This document shows, one piece after another, positions 46,554-57,200 of a DNA stretch of 64,000 nucleotides. The translations under genes and the position numbers were made by a program. Every line of letters begins with the position of its first letter. Position 1 is the stretch's first letter. The notes under the pieces are model-generated. The model made no database searches, had not been told where the DNA came from, and saw only the letters and a list, made by a program, of their open reading frames with translations. This DNA comes from Flaviramulus basaltis. GTDB taxonomy: Bacteria > Bacteroidota > Bacteroidia > Flavobacteriales > Flavobacteriaceae. The DNA lies in NCBI RefSeq assembly GCF_900114265.1, contig NZ_FPKV01000002.1, positions 992,001 to 1,056,000 of the forward strand, read 5' to 3'.

Positions 46554-47897
46554 TTAATGATTTTCAATTGATGAAACTAAAGTATCCTCTTCATTATTTG
46601 ATTTCGATTCATTTAAGCGGAAAGCTAGAAAAGCTGCAATAACAAAAAAAACACCTGCAAATAACATCGCATTTATGGCGTTACCGCCAAGGAAATATTT
46701 ATAAATAGGGCCAAAACTCAAGGTTTGAATAAACATTGGTATTACAATCATCATATTTAAAATCCCCATATAAACGCCTCTGCGATCTTGAGGAACAATT
46801 TTTGAAACCATCGTATAAGGAATTCCCATCATAGCTGCCCAACCAATTCCAAATAATACCATTGGTACAAGCACTAACATTGGATCGGAAATATAAGGTA
46901 TAACAAATAAAGCTATCGCTGTGCCTACCAAACTTAAAGCGTACACTTTTTTACCACCAAAACGAAGTGTTAAAGGCACTAAAGCGAGTGCCACTAACAT
47001 AGTCACAATATTATAAGTTAGACTCATTTTAGCAGCTTGTGATGCAGCTTCTGATGTTGAAAAGCCTAAAGTTAATTTAAATAAAGGCGTTGTAAACTGC
47101 CAATAAATAAAAAGTGCATACCATTGAAAAAGATACACTGCACCAATTTTCCACATAAAACTTGGCATTTCTTTAATTGCTTTTACAATTTCTAAAAAAG
47201 GTTGAGATATACGTTGACTTAATGGCAATCTTTTAATTTCATTTATTTCTTCTAATTCTTCATCTGTAGGTGGAATTTCAGGCGTTTTAAAAACTGACCA
47301 TAAAATGGTGGCTAAAGATAGGAAAGCACCAATAAAAAAAGAATAGTACAACCATTGAGGTATGGTGCCTGCTTCTTCTACTGATTCTCCTCCAAACAAG
47401 TATTGAAACAAAACAATTGATCCATTTGCTAATAAAATACCAGCGCCAACAAATAAACTTTGCATTTGATAGCCTAAACTTAATTGCTTTTCTGGTAATT
47501 TATCTCCCACAAAAGCTCTATAAGGCTCCATGGCCATATTGTTTCCTACATCAAGAATCCAAAGTAACCCTACTGCAAACCAAAGTATAGGGCTATGTGG
47601 AAATGCAAACAAACTTAAACTACCTAATAAAGCACCTATTAAAAAATACGGTTTTCGTCTGCCCCAGCGTGGTGACCATGTTTTATCTGACATGGCTCCA
47701 ATAATAGGTTGAATAATCAATCCTGTTACTGGACCAGCAATATTTAAAATAGGTAGCATATCTTCTGGAGCGCCTAAATAAAGAAAAATAGGATTGATTG
47801 CTGTTTGTTGTAATCCAAAACTGTATTGAATTCCTAAGAACCCAACATTCATATTAAAAATTTGCCAAAAAGATAATCTTGGTTTAATTAATTTCAT
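46554..47897 (-). CDS. MFS disaccharide transporter (SLC45/sucrose-maltose symporter-like)
   Basis: 447 residues with about 12 transmembrane segments. The N-terminal block SFWQIFNMNVGFLGIQYSFG and the loop SDKTWSPRWGRRKPYFLIGA (about 70-89) are the hallmark of SLC45/GPH-like sucrose and maltose symporters. A mid-protein cytoplasmic loop rich in Glu (TDEELEEINEIK) separates the two halves. It probably imports maltose, sucrose or a related alpha-glucoside, in line with the adjacent GH97 and the sucrose-phosphorylase unit. Confidence 0.85.
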   Translation of the reverse strand: MKLIKPRLSFWQIFNMNVGFLGIQYSFGLQQTAINPIFLYLGAPEDMLPILNIAGPVTGLIIQPIIGAMSDKTWSPRWGRRKPYFLIGALLGSLSLFAFPHSPILWFAVGLLWILDVGNNMAMEPYRAFVGDKLPEKQLSLGYQMQSLFVGAGILLANGSIVLFQYLFGGESVEEAGTIPQWLYYSFFIGAFLSLATILWSVFKTPEIPPTDEELEEINEIKRLPLSQRISQPFLEIVKAIKEMPSFMWKIGAVYLFQWYALFIYWQFTTPLFKLTLGFSTSEAASQAAKMSLTYNIVTMLVALALVPLTLRFGGKKVYALSLVGTAIALFVIPYISDPMLVLVPMVLFGIGWAAMMGIPYTMVSKIVPQDRRGVYMGILNMMIVIPMFIQTLSFGPIYKYFLGGNAINAMLFAGVFFVIAAFLAFRLNESKSNNEEDTLVSSIENH

Positions 47898-47928
47898 GTC
47901 TTAAAGTTGGTTGGTTTAATTGGTAATG

Positions 47929-50064
47929 CTATTCTTGTAAAATACTAATTGCAAAACCACCTCCTGAAGCTAATTTTATATCTAAAGAAGATGCTTTTGT
48001 AAGCTCTAATTCTTCAATTGAATAATCTTGAGGATTATTATCCCAATGCGCATTCGGTCCATCTTTATAAACTGTGGCTTTATATGTTTTTCCTTCATCT
48101 AAAAAGTCAAAAACTAAGGTTTCATTTCTTTCATTTTCATTGGTAATTCCTCCAATAAACCAATTCCCTGTTTCTTTTTCTTGTCTTGCAATTGTAACAA
48201 AATCGCCCACTTCTCCATCTATAACTTTTGTTTTTTGCCAATCTACACCAACATCTGTTATAAACTGAAATGCAGGATGGACTTTGCCATCAACCATATA
48301 ATGTTCTGGTAAATCGCAAGCCATTTGAATAGGACTATAAATAACAACATACAATGCTAATTGATGCGCTAATGTGGTATTGACTTGATTCTCTTTTTTA
48401 TAGTCATCAAACTTAATATTGAAAACACCAGGAGTAAAATCAATTGGTCCTGCTAACATTCTTGTAAATGCCACTGTTGGCAAATGATTTGGCGGATTTC
48501 CACCATCTTTAGCCCAGGCATTAAATTCCTGGCCTCTTAAACCTTCTCTTGCAATAGCGTTTGGATAGGTTCTTCGCTTTCCTGTAGCTTTAATAGGCTC
48601 ATGAGCATTAACTGCTATTTTCTTTTTCGCTGCTTCTACTAAAACTTTATGATAGTGATTTACCATCCATTGACCGTGATGGTATTCCCCTTTCGGAATA
48701 ATTTTTCCAACATATCCTGTTTTAACTGAATTTATGCCGTTTGCTTTCATAAAATCGTAAGCTACATCCATTTGTTTTTCATAAGTTCTTGGTGCTGCAG
48801 ATGTTTCATGATGCATGATCACCTCAACACCTTTTTCTTTAGCGTAAGCCATAACTTCATCAAAATTATAATCTGAATATGGTGTCATGAAATCAAAAAC
48901 GCCTTCTCTATCATCAGTATTAATCCATTTATCCCAACCTGTATTCCAACCTTCAACTAAAAGTCCTTTTATTCCATTTTGAGATGCAAAATCGATATAT
49001 TTTTTAGCATTTTCAGTCGTTGCTCCGTGACGTGATGTTCCAACTTTTCCAGTTGTAAATGTATTCATGTCTTGGCTTCCTTCTAAATCCCATGTCGATT
49101 TTCCTATATGCATTTCCCACCAAATACCAACATATTTCATGGGTGTAAAGTAACTCACATCTCCTATTTCATTTGGATCATTAAGATTTAATGTCATTTT
49201 AGATTCTATTAAATCACCAGCTTTTTCAGCAATTTGAATGGTTCTCCAAGGTGTATTAAATGGTACAGTTAGTTTTGCTTTTCCACCTAATCTATCTGAG
49301 CCTACCAATTCACTAACCATATCTAAATTCTTATGGTCAACTTTTAGAGTCATACCTGCATAATTAGTTAAATCCGCCTCATGAAAACTTAAATATAAAC
49401 CATCGTCAGTTTTCATAGTAACGGGTGTATTTACAGCATTTTGAGGAATGTAAGTAGCGTTTAAATTTGGATCATTTTGCTTTGAAAGCGCATCAATTTC
49501 TGAGAATTTAGTTTCGTTATATAAATGCTCGTATATATCCCAATCTCCTGGAATCCACCAAACTTTATGATCTCCTGTTAAATTGAACTGAGTGTTTTCA
49601 TCTGTGATTAAAACTTCTTTTAAATTTTCTTGTTCTGGAAACTCATATCTAAAACCCAAACCATCATCATATACTTTAAAATGAATGTTTAGCTTTCTTT
49701 TAGTTTCGTTTTGTTCTTCTAAATTTACCGTTAGTTCATTATAATTATTTCTTACATCAATTTGTTCTCCCCAAGGCATTTGCCATGTTTCATCTGCTGT
49801 TCCAGTTATTGAATTCACAATTTTAAAATTGTCTTTTAAAGCTGGTAAATCTTTAAAATCGAAACTCATATAAGAGGTATCGATAACCGTTTTGCTTTTA
49901 TATGTTACTAGATACATAGGTCCGCCTGAATCTGACAATGCAAATTCTACAGAAATGTTTGTATCAGGTGAATTAACAGTAAAACTTGTTTCCGTTTTAC
50001 TACATGAAATTAAAAGAAATGCGACCGTTGCGAGTATGCTAAATTGAAGTTTAAATCTTTTCAT
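47929..50064 (-). CDS. GH97 alpha-glucosidase-like lipoprotein (SusB type)
   Basis: 711 residues, lipobox at Cys21 (LLISCSK). GH97 pattern: N-terminal beta-sandwich (about 28-290), barrel from about 300 with KYVGIWWEMHIGKSTW, LVEGWNTGWDKW, VIMHHETSAAPRTYE and VNAHEPIKATGKRRTYPN, then GLRGQEFNAW. Glutamates at HHE and AHEP are those expected of the inverting SusB-like group rather than the retaining alpha-galactosidase group, so alpha-glucosidase is favoured. Periplasmic, releasing glucose from malto-oligosaccharides or related glucosides. Located 16 nt after the GH13 gene. Confidence 0.88.
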   Translation of the reverse strand: MKRFKLQFSILATVAFLLISCSKTETSFTVNSPDTNISVEFALSDSGGPMYLVTYKSKTVIDTSYMSFDFKDLPALKDNFKIVNSITGTADETWQMPWGEQIDVRNNYNELTVNLEEQNETKRKLNIHFKVYDDGLGFRYEFPEQENLKEVLITDENTQFNLTGDHKVWWIPGDWDIYEHLYNETKFSEIDALSKQNDPNLNATYIPQNAVNTPVTMKTDDGLYLSFHEADLTNYAGMTLKVDHKNLDMVSELVGSDRLGGKAKLTVPFNTPWRTIQIAEKAGDLIESKMTLNLNDPNEIGDVSYFTPMKYVGIWWEMHIGKSTWDLEGSQDMNTFTTGKVGTSRHGATTENAKKYIDFASQNGIKGLLVEGWNTGWDKWINTDDREGVFDFMTPYSDYNFDEVMAYAKEKGVEVIMHHETSAAPRTYEKQMDVAYDFMKANGINSVKTGYVGKIIPKGEYHHGQWMVNHYHKVLVEAAKKKIAVNAHEPIKATGKRRTYPNAIAREGLRGQEFNAWAKDGGNPPNHLPTVAFTRMLAGPIDFTPGVFNIKFDDYKKENQVNTTLAHQLALYVVIYSPIQMACDLPEHYMVDGKVHPAFQFITDVGVDWQKTKVIDGEVGDFVTIARQEKETGNWFIGGITNENERNETLVFDFLDEGKTYKATVYKDGPNAHWDNNPQDYSIEELELTKASSLDIKLASGGGFAISILQE

Positions 50065-50080
50065 AGTGGTAGTTTAGTTG

Positions 50081-51814
50081 TTATTTAATTGAAACAATAA
50101 CGGCTTGATATGGTTTTAAGCTAACCTCATCTTTATTTATTGTTAATGCTTCATAATTATTGATATTTATATCTTCTATTTTACTAATTTCAGGTAATAT
50201 GATACTTGAATCATGGTCTGTAAAGTTTAAAAGTACCATTAATTTTTCATTATCTAAAGTTCTTATGTAGGCATAAATTTCTGGATGTTCAGCTTGTAAT
50301 AATTGGTAATCTCCATAAACTAGTACTTTGTTATTATTTCGAAACTTTACCATTTTTCTAAAATGATTTAAGACACTTTTTGGGTCTTTGTTTTGAGCTG
50401 CAACATTAATCTCTTTATAGTTTTCATTTACTCTTTTCCATGGTGTACCTGTTGTGAAACCTGCATTTAGAGAATCATTCCACTGCATTGGTGTACGCGC
50501 ATTTTCACGAGAATAGTAGTTAAGTTGTTTTATAAATTCATCCATATTTTTCCCTTGAGCTTTTGCCATTTCGTAATCACCAATGGCAGCAACATCGACA
50601 TATTCTTCAATAGTTGGCATATTAATATTTGTCATACCTAGTTCGTCTCCATAATAAGTATACGGAGTTCCTCGCATGCTAAGAAGAAATGTATTTAGCA
50701 TTTGAGTTGATACTGTTCGAAACTCAGGACTTGTGTTTCCAAACCGGTTTACCAATCTTGAATTATCATGATTTGATAAGAAAATGGCAACCCAACCTTC
50801 CTCAGCAAATGCTTTATCCCAACGTGTAAAAACTTCTTTAAAATCGGCCAACTTATAACCATCTATAGTTCTCGACATATCAACATAATCAAAATGATAG
50901 GCTGTTTGAAGTTCTTTTCTATCTTCATCTACTAAATCATGTGCGTCTTGAAATGTGCTTCCTGCTCCTTCTGCTACAGCAAATACATTATAGGGTTCAA
51001 TAACTTCTTTATACATTTCTTTTAAGTAATCATGAAGTTGTGGTCTCATGCCGTACCACTTTATAAAATCTTTCTCATGACCTTTTGGGAATTCTGGGTA
51101 AGTGGTATCCTTACTTGCAAACTGAAATGCATCCATACGAAATCCATCAACTCCCATATCTGCCCAAAATTTCATAATATCGTAAACTTCCTGACGTAGT
51201 TTTGGGTTTTCCCAATTTAAATCAGGCTGTGCTTCTGCGAAAGTATGCAAGTAATAAGCGTTTGTAGTTTCATCATAATCCCAACCGCCTTCGGGATCGA
51301 AAAGACTATGTCTGTGCGGTGGTTTTCCTTTCTCGGCAGGCCACCAATGGTAATAATTTCTATAAGGATTATCTCTTGAACTACGGGATTGTTTAAACCA
51401 CTCATGCTGATCGCTACTATGGTTAACAACTACATCTAGCACAAATTTAATACCTCTAGCTTTCATGCCATTAAGCATTGTTTGAAAGTCTTCCATGGTA
51501 CCATATCTTGGATGAATAGCTCTATAATCACTTACATCATATCCATTATCTACCAAGGGAGATTCGAAGAAAGGGTTCATCCAAACCATTGTAATCCCTA
51601 AACTTTCTAAATAATCTAATTCTTCAATAACACCTTTAAAATCTCCAAAACCATCACCATTTGTATCCTTAAAACTTTGCGGATAAATTTGATAAAGCAC
51701 ACCCTCTTTCCACCATGTAGAATTGTCAAGTGCAACTTCAATTACTTCTTTTTCATTGTCTTTACAGCTATTAATTAATATTAAAGTTAATAGGAATAGG
51801 ACTATTTTTTTCAT
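50081..51814 (-). CDS. GH13 alpha-glucosidase (oligo-1,6-glucosidase-like) lipoprotein
   Basis: 577 residues, lipobox at Cys17 (LINSCKD). The GH13 conserved regions are DVVVNHSS (about 135), GFRMDAF with nucleophile Asp (about 229-235), AVAEGAG with acid/base Glu (about 283) and FLSNHDNSR (about 350). QIYPQSFKDTNGDGFGDFKG near residue 40 marks the alpha-glucosidase branch. It cleaves alpha-glucosidic bonds in short oligosaccharides. First gene of the five-gene transcript; the second-type regulatory motif lies about 100 nt upstream. Confidence 0.9.
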   Translation of the reverse strand: MKKIVLFLLTLILINSCKDNEKEVIEVALDNSTWWKEGVLYQIYPQSFKDTNGDGFGDFKGVIEELDYLESLGITMVWMNPFFESPLVDNGYDVSDYRAIHPRYGTMEDFQTMLNGMKARGIKFVLDVVVNHSSDQHEWFKQSRSSRDNPYRNYYHWWPAEKGKPPHRHSLFDPEGGWDYDETTNAYYLHTFAEAQPDLNWENPKLRQEVYDIMKFWADMGVDGFRMDAFQFASKDTTYPEFPKGHEKDFIKWYGMRPQLHDYLKEMYKEVIEPYNVFAVAEGAGSTFQDAHDLVDEDRKELQTAYHFDYVDMSRTIDGYKLADFKEVFTRWDKAFAEEGWVAIFLSNHDNSRLVNRFGNTSPEFRTVSTQMLNTFLLSMRGTPYTYYGDELGMTNINMPTIEEYVDVAAIGDYEMAKAQGKNMDEFIKQLNYYSRENARTPMQWNDSLNAGFTTGTPWKRVNENYKEINVAAQNKDPKSVLNHFRKMVKFRNNNKVLVYGDYQLLQAEHPEIYAYIRTLDNEKLMVLLNFTDHDSSIILPEISKIEDININNYEALTINKDEVSLKPYQAVIVSIK

Positions 51815-51982
51815 TTTATAATTGATTAAAAACTGATTTGTAAGAGATGCTTAACAATTTCTTTAATTATTAGCATAATTTACAATTTTTGAAGTATTAA
51901 AAGGCTATGTTTTGTCGAAATCGTTTTCGAATGGCTTAACAAATTAACAATTTAATTAATTATAAACTTTTTAACTGTTCAA
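51815..51982. other. Intergenic gap between the FG-GAP operon and the alpha-glucoside operon
   Basis: Both flanking units read leftward. Apart from the palindrome at 51915-51930 I see AT-rich DNA, no clear hairpin terminator and no exact TAnnTTTG box. Confidence 0.4.
51915..51930. promoter_or_regulatory. Second-type regulatory motif, copy 2 (TCGAAATCGTTTTCGA)
   Basis: A 16-bp near-perfect palindrome (one mismatched pair) upstream of the GH13 gene. It shares AAATCGTTTTCG with the site at 43347-43358. Likely operator of a LacI-family regulator not encoded in this window. Confidence 0.68.
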
Positions 51983-52894
51983 TTAGTCTATAATTCCAAC
52001 ATAAATTTCGGCAAGCCATTCCAAATCATTGCCTCCTGCGTGAGGATCATTTAAGAAAAACTCAACTGGCAAATTGTCTGTATTAATATTGTTAGTTTTT
52101 GCATAGTCAATTATTTGATACCATGCCATATGAGAAATTTTATAGTTCCCATTAAAAACAACTTTTAATGCTTCTTTTTCTTTTGTTTGTTTAAAAAGAA
52201 CTTGATATGTTTCAGGGTAAGATTCTCTTTTTTCAATTGGAAAGCAAAAATTAAATTTGATACTATCTTTTTCTACATTCCAATTAGTTATTTCGACAAA
52301 AGGATTTCCAGCAAGTTGAATATTGTTATCCTTAATATAATTCATAATTGTTGGTATATTCCTCACCATTACGCTTGCTTTATCATTAAGTGAAGATTGT
52401 AAAGTTATATAAGCATAATTTTGAGGTGGAATTTTGGCATGAGTAACACCAGATAGCTTATAATTTTTTTTGTTTTGAATAAGTGTTTTTGAAAAATTTT
52501 TAACGGCTGAAATACTCTGATTTACAAATACATTATTATAAAATGGTACCTGCAAATTTTGTTTAAAGCTATTTTTTTCGTCTTTAAATTTAGCTGTAAC
52601 TATAGTTGTAGAATCGTTTTTCTTTTTTAATGACCAATTAATTTTTAAAACAGAATCTCCAAGAAATAGGTTTTGATTAACTTCATTAAATGGTGTTTGA
52701 TTTAGTGTTGTAACAACTTTGTTATTTGGTATTTCTCCATTATTCCACTGAATCAAACTATTATAAATAATTCCTGGCGATTGAGAAATTGAAAAAGTTA
52801 CTTTATAGTTATAATCTTTAATAAAAAAGTACCAAATACCTACAACAAGAAAAACAGCTAACAATAAAACTCTAAATAATTTTAAACGAGACAT
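51983..52894 (-). CDS. Membrane-anchored GyrI-like (AraC effector-binding type) protein
   Basis: 303 residues. One N-terminal transmembrane segment (LLLAVFLVVGIWYFF, about 10-24), an SRPBCC/lipid-binding-like region (about 30-140), and a C-terminal GyrI-like/AraC effector-binding domain (about 150-300) with YAYITLQSSL and YQIIDYAKTNNI. No helix-turn-helix is present, so it is not a transcription factor. Last gene of the operon, 1 nt after the haloperoxidase-like gene. A small-molecule-binding role is plausible; the ligand is unknown. Confidence 0.6.
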   Translation of the reverse strand: MSRLKLFRVLLLAVFLVVGIWYFFIKDYNYKVTFSISQSPGIIYNSLIQWNNGEIPNNKVVTTLNQTPFNEVNQNLFLGDSVLKINWSLKKKNDSTTIVTAKFKDEKNSFKQNLQVPFYNNVFVNQSISAVKNFSKTLIQNKKNYKLSGVTHAKIPPQNYAYITLQSSLNDKASVMVRNIPTIMNYIKDNNIQLAGNPFVEITNWNVEKDSIKFNFCFPIEKRESYPETYQVLFKQTKEKEALKVVFNGNYKISHMAWYQIIDYAKTNNINTDNLPVEFFLNDPHAGGNDLEWLAEIYVGIID

Positions 52895-52895
52895 A

Positions 52896-54230
52896 CTAAT
52901 TTTTCATTTTTAACTTATCAACCACTAAATTCCCAACTTTTCTTCCTTGTTCAATACCGACCTCAACGGCTGCTCTATAATGAATACCTCCATACATTCT
53001 ACTAATGGCGGCTTCTTGAGCTGCTGTATTAAATGATTTGAAAGATCTTATTGGTAACCCATAACGAGTTTCAGTATCGTCTAAAAAGCTGAAATTATCA
53101 CCAAATATATCTGTTAAAATAATAGCTGATGCACCTGAAACAACTGAATGACCACTAGTATATTCTGGAAAAGGTGGAGTTTGCAAAATAGGCTTCCACT
53201 TATCATCAAAATGATTATTTATTAAAGTTTCTGGTCTTACTAAATTACTTCGGAATTTCTCATCCCAACAGCTTATAAATCCATCTGCAATGGCTATTGA
53301 TGTCTTTGTATAAGCAAAAATTGTTTTATCAAAATCAGCTCCAGCTGTTCTACATGCGATTTTAGTAATCCCAATCCAATGTGCACCAGGAGTTATTTTT
53401 TTAGTGGCAAACATTAAATGCCCACGTGTTACTGAAACATAAGGGTTACAATCCCAAAATTGAGCAATTTGCACTTCTTCAGATTCATCTCCTATTTTAA
53501 CAATTCTATTAGTTGTTTCGTAAACCTCTCTTAATTCTTTATAAAAAGCTGAATTTTCGTCCATTGAAAATTTTGGTGGGGGAATAGGTTTAAACTGTGC
53601 TGAAGAATCCAAGACAAACGGACGTATTTTACTCCAATGTGGTTCTAATCCATCCATATAAGCTGGTGGTGTTGGTTGCCATCGTTCTTCTGCTTCAGAA
53701 TCTACACGAAACTTAGACATGGTTCTTGTTTGCGGATAATTATCTTTATTCATCCATTCTGTAATGAAATCTGACACTTCTAAACCATATGTTTTTGAAT
53801 CTTCAAATTGAGATGGGTTTTTGGCTTCCCAAATTTGGTATAAACTATCTCTATATTCTTCTATTCTAAATTCTGAGAAAATCAACTTCTTACTCATTTC
53901 CATATGGGCAACTAAAGCAGCTAGTTGATAATTAATATTCTTAGTAGAATTTGCTTTAGGTATTTCTCCTAAATGTTTTATTTGTCCTGCCAACGAATTG
54001 TATTCAGGATTTTGTTGCGCTATAATCTCATAGGCTGCAATATTTGGATAAGCAAATATTCTACTAGCAACTGGCGGAGAAAATATGTCATGTACCATAA
54101 TATCTACTACTCTATCAACAGATTTATGAAACTCATCTGGTGTAATTTCTATAGGTTGTGAATTATCTTTACAAGCAATTACCGAAATCATTAAAGTAAT
54201 TAAAAGCAAGAATGTTTTGTTCAATTTCAT
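52896..54230 (-). CDS. Vanadium-haloperoxidase-like / PAP2-family lipoprotein
   Basis: 444 residues from the ATG at 54230 (a TTG two codons earlier is not needed). Lipobox near Cys20 (SVIACKD). The phosphate- or vanadate-binding motifs are in order: KFRSNLVRPET (about 330), EYTSGHSVVSG (about 363-373) and SRMYGGIHYR (about 415-424), matching K-x6-RP, SGH and SRxxxGxHxxx. Either acid phosphatase or vanadium-dependent haloperoxidase activity is possible. Sits 10 nt after the FG-GAP gene and 1 nt before the GyrI-like gene. Confidence 0.85.
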   Translation of the reverse strand: MKLNKTFLLLITLMISVIACKDNSQPIEITPDEFHKSVDRVVDIMVHDIFSPPVASRIFAYPNIAAYEIIAQQNPEYNSLAGQIKHLGEIPKANSTKNINYQLAALVAHMEMSKKLIFSEFRIEEYRDSLYQIWEAKNPSQFEDSKTYGLEVSDFITEWMNKDNYPQTRTMSKFRVDSEAEERWQPTPPAYMDGLEPHWSKIRPFVLDSSAQFKPIPPPKFSMDENSAFYKELREVYETTNRIVKIGDESEEVQIAQFWDCNPYVSVTRGHLMFATKKITPGAHWIGITKIACRTAGADFDKTIFAYTKTSIAIADGFISCWDEKFRSNLVRPETLINNHFDDKWKPILQTPPFPEYTSGHSVVSGASAIILTDIFGDNFSFLDDTETRYGLPIRSFKSFNTAAQEAAISRMYGGIHYRAAVEVGIEQGRKVGNLVVDKLKMKN

Positions 54231-54240
54231 AATCAAAATT

Positions 54241-57200
54241 TTAATTTATTAACTCGTAAACTTGAGCTTTATCATTATTAATTGTTGCTAACAAATAAGG
54301 TTTCCCTTTTAAGGTTATTATATTTAAGTGTCTTATCGATTTTTCGCTAAAATCTAAACCAATTGTATTTCCCAGTACTAAGCTATTTTCATTTTTAATT
54401 AAAGCACCTGGAAACGAATCAAACCGGCCTTGAAAAGGTGTTACTCCAAAATAGTTTCCACCAACTAAAACATCATCCTTTCCATCAAAATCAAAATCAT
54501 ATTTTATAAATGCTGTTAATGGTGAAACTTGTAATTCGCTTTTAAAAGGTACAAATGAGAAATGTCCTTTTTCATTTTTTAAATATCCAGATTTAAGCTC
54601 ATTCACTTCTAGAACCACAGCTTTATTTAAAACCTTTTTATCAAATATTTCTTCAATAGATTTCCCTGCAAAATCTTTATAAGTTGTGAATTTCTTCTTT
54701 AAACTTACTATTTGACCAGCTAGTTCGTCTAAACCTAAAAGTGGATAGTATTTACCTTTTTTATAAATACAAACGATACTTTCAGTACTTCCATTATCAT
54801 CAAAATCTGCATAATACATTTTCATAGGATAATCTTCTGATGCTTTAAATTTTGAGTTAGTTCCCCAGTTTCCTAAAAGGTAATCCATATCGCCATCTTG
54901 ATCAATATCAAACGGTTGAATTTGTTGCCAAAGTCCGCTTAATTTAGAATCTATTAATTTCTCTTCAGAAAAATCACTATTGTTGTTTTTTAAGAACTTA
55001 GGAGTCATCCATTCGCCAACTAAAATAAGATCGGTAAAACCATCGTTATTAAAATCTTCCCAAATAGCATCTGTAATCATACCTGCTTTTTGAAATACAT
55101 CGCTTTGAACTATAGAAAAACTGCCATTGTTATTTTCTAACAAATAAGACTCAGGAATCTTTCCAAAATCGTTAGAAATGGTATTGCTGCCTATAAATAC
55201 ATCTAAATCACCATCGTTATCAAAATCATTAGTTCTAATTACTGACGCATTTTCGTAAAATTCCGGCAACAACTTTCCATCAAACCCTTCATTGGTTTGA
55301 ACATAATAAGTATCTAAAAGAGGTTTCATTTTATTAGAAAAATGTGCACCACCTGTACCAACTAACAAATCGTTTTTACCATCTTTATTAAAGTCTGAAA
55401 TTACAGCTGTAACATCTTCGTTTATTGAATCGTTCACTACACTAATTATTCTTTTTTCTGTATAAATTGAATCGGTTTGAAAATACGTTTTAGAAGGTTT
55501 AAATCTAGAACTTCCAAAGTAGATATCGTCCTTACCATCACCATTTAAGTCTCCTATTGCTATTGCTGGACCTCTATCGGAAACCTGATAAGGAATCAAT
55601 TTTTGGCGATTAAAATCTATAAAATCATCTTCCTTATGAACAAAATTAATCCCTGTACTATCATTTAATTTAAAAAGGGGTTTCGACTTTTTAAGCAATG
55701 TATTATAATTGAAAGGTTTTGTTTTTTCTGGAGAAATTGTTAATGTTTGGTTTACCTTAATATCTTTTACAATTTGATACGTTTTATTAGGCCATACTAT
55801 TTTAATTGAGTCTACTTTTTGTTGCTTGTTAAACCCAAAATGAATCATAGGCTCTGATGATGATTGAAAACCTCGTACAACATAAAGCTCTTTATATTGT
55901 AAATCACCTCCGCTATAAGCAAACACTTTTGTTCCTATTCCAAACTTATTGGGATTAGTATAATTAAATTTAAGTTTAAGGTAGTTTGCCTTTGAATTTG
56001 TTTGATTAATATACAATGATGTCGCATCGTTTAAATTATTTACTACTAAATCTAAATCGCCATCATTATCTAAATCTGCCATAGCAGTTGCACCAGAAAC
56101 ATAATTATCTTTTTCAATCCACTCATCAGATTTGTCTTCAAACATTAAATTTTTTGTTCCTTTAAAAATAACATTGTGAGTTCTTCCTGACGGCATCATC
56201 TCTAAGGCTTGCTGGTCAACTAATTTTGTGTTGTCTATTTTTTTTTGAATTTGGTCATTTGATGCAAACTTGATAAAATCTAAATTATTAGGTCGTTTTG
56301 GTATGCCGTTAGAAATAAACAAATCTTGTTCACCATCTTGATTATAATCCCCAAATAACGAGCTCCAACTCCAATCTGTTGCTGCTACACCACTCATTAA
56401 AGCAGTTTCTAAATAGTTTGAATTTTGCTGATTTACAAAAAGCATATTTCTAGTAAACTGATAATGATATCCATACTTTTCTGTTCTTAATTTTTGAATT
56501 TGAATATTATCATCGCCTTCTGAGGATTTTAAAACAGTTTCATCATCAGCAAGCATATCTAAAGATATAATATCTGGCCAACCGTCATGGTTAATATCTG
56601 CAACATCATTACCCATTGAAAACCGAGAAGTATGACCAAAATATTTTTTTAAACTCTCAGAAAAAGTACCATCCGTATTGTTTATATAATAATAATCGTC
56701 TTCATGAAAATCGTTTCCAACAAAAATATCTGGATAGCCATCTTGATTAAAATCTGAAATGGCAATACCCAAACCATAACCATTTACTCCACCATAAATA
56801 CCTGCTTCTTCACTTACATCTGTGAACGTACCATTATCATTTCTCAACAACTTATCTCCCGTTTGGTAGCTACGCTTGTTTCTTAAATCTGCACGACCAA
56901 AAGATTCTTGCGTATGAATAGCGTGATTTAAAAGATACATATCCAAATCGCCATCTAAATCGAAATCTAAAAAAGCTGCAGAAGAACTATAGGATTCATG
57001 ATCGAGTTGATATTTTGCTGCGCTTTCAGTAAATGTTTCATCGCCGTTATTGATGTATAATTCGTTAAAACCATTAAACCCATTTAAACCAACCACCGCA
57101 CAAACGTAAATATCTAAAAGTCCGTCGCCATTTACATCTCCCATAACTGCCCCTGTATTCCAAGAACTATTACCTTGAATTTTAGCTTTTTCTGAAATAT

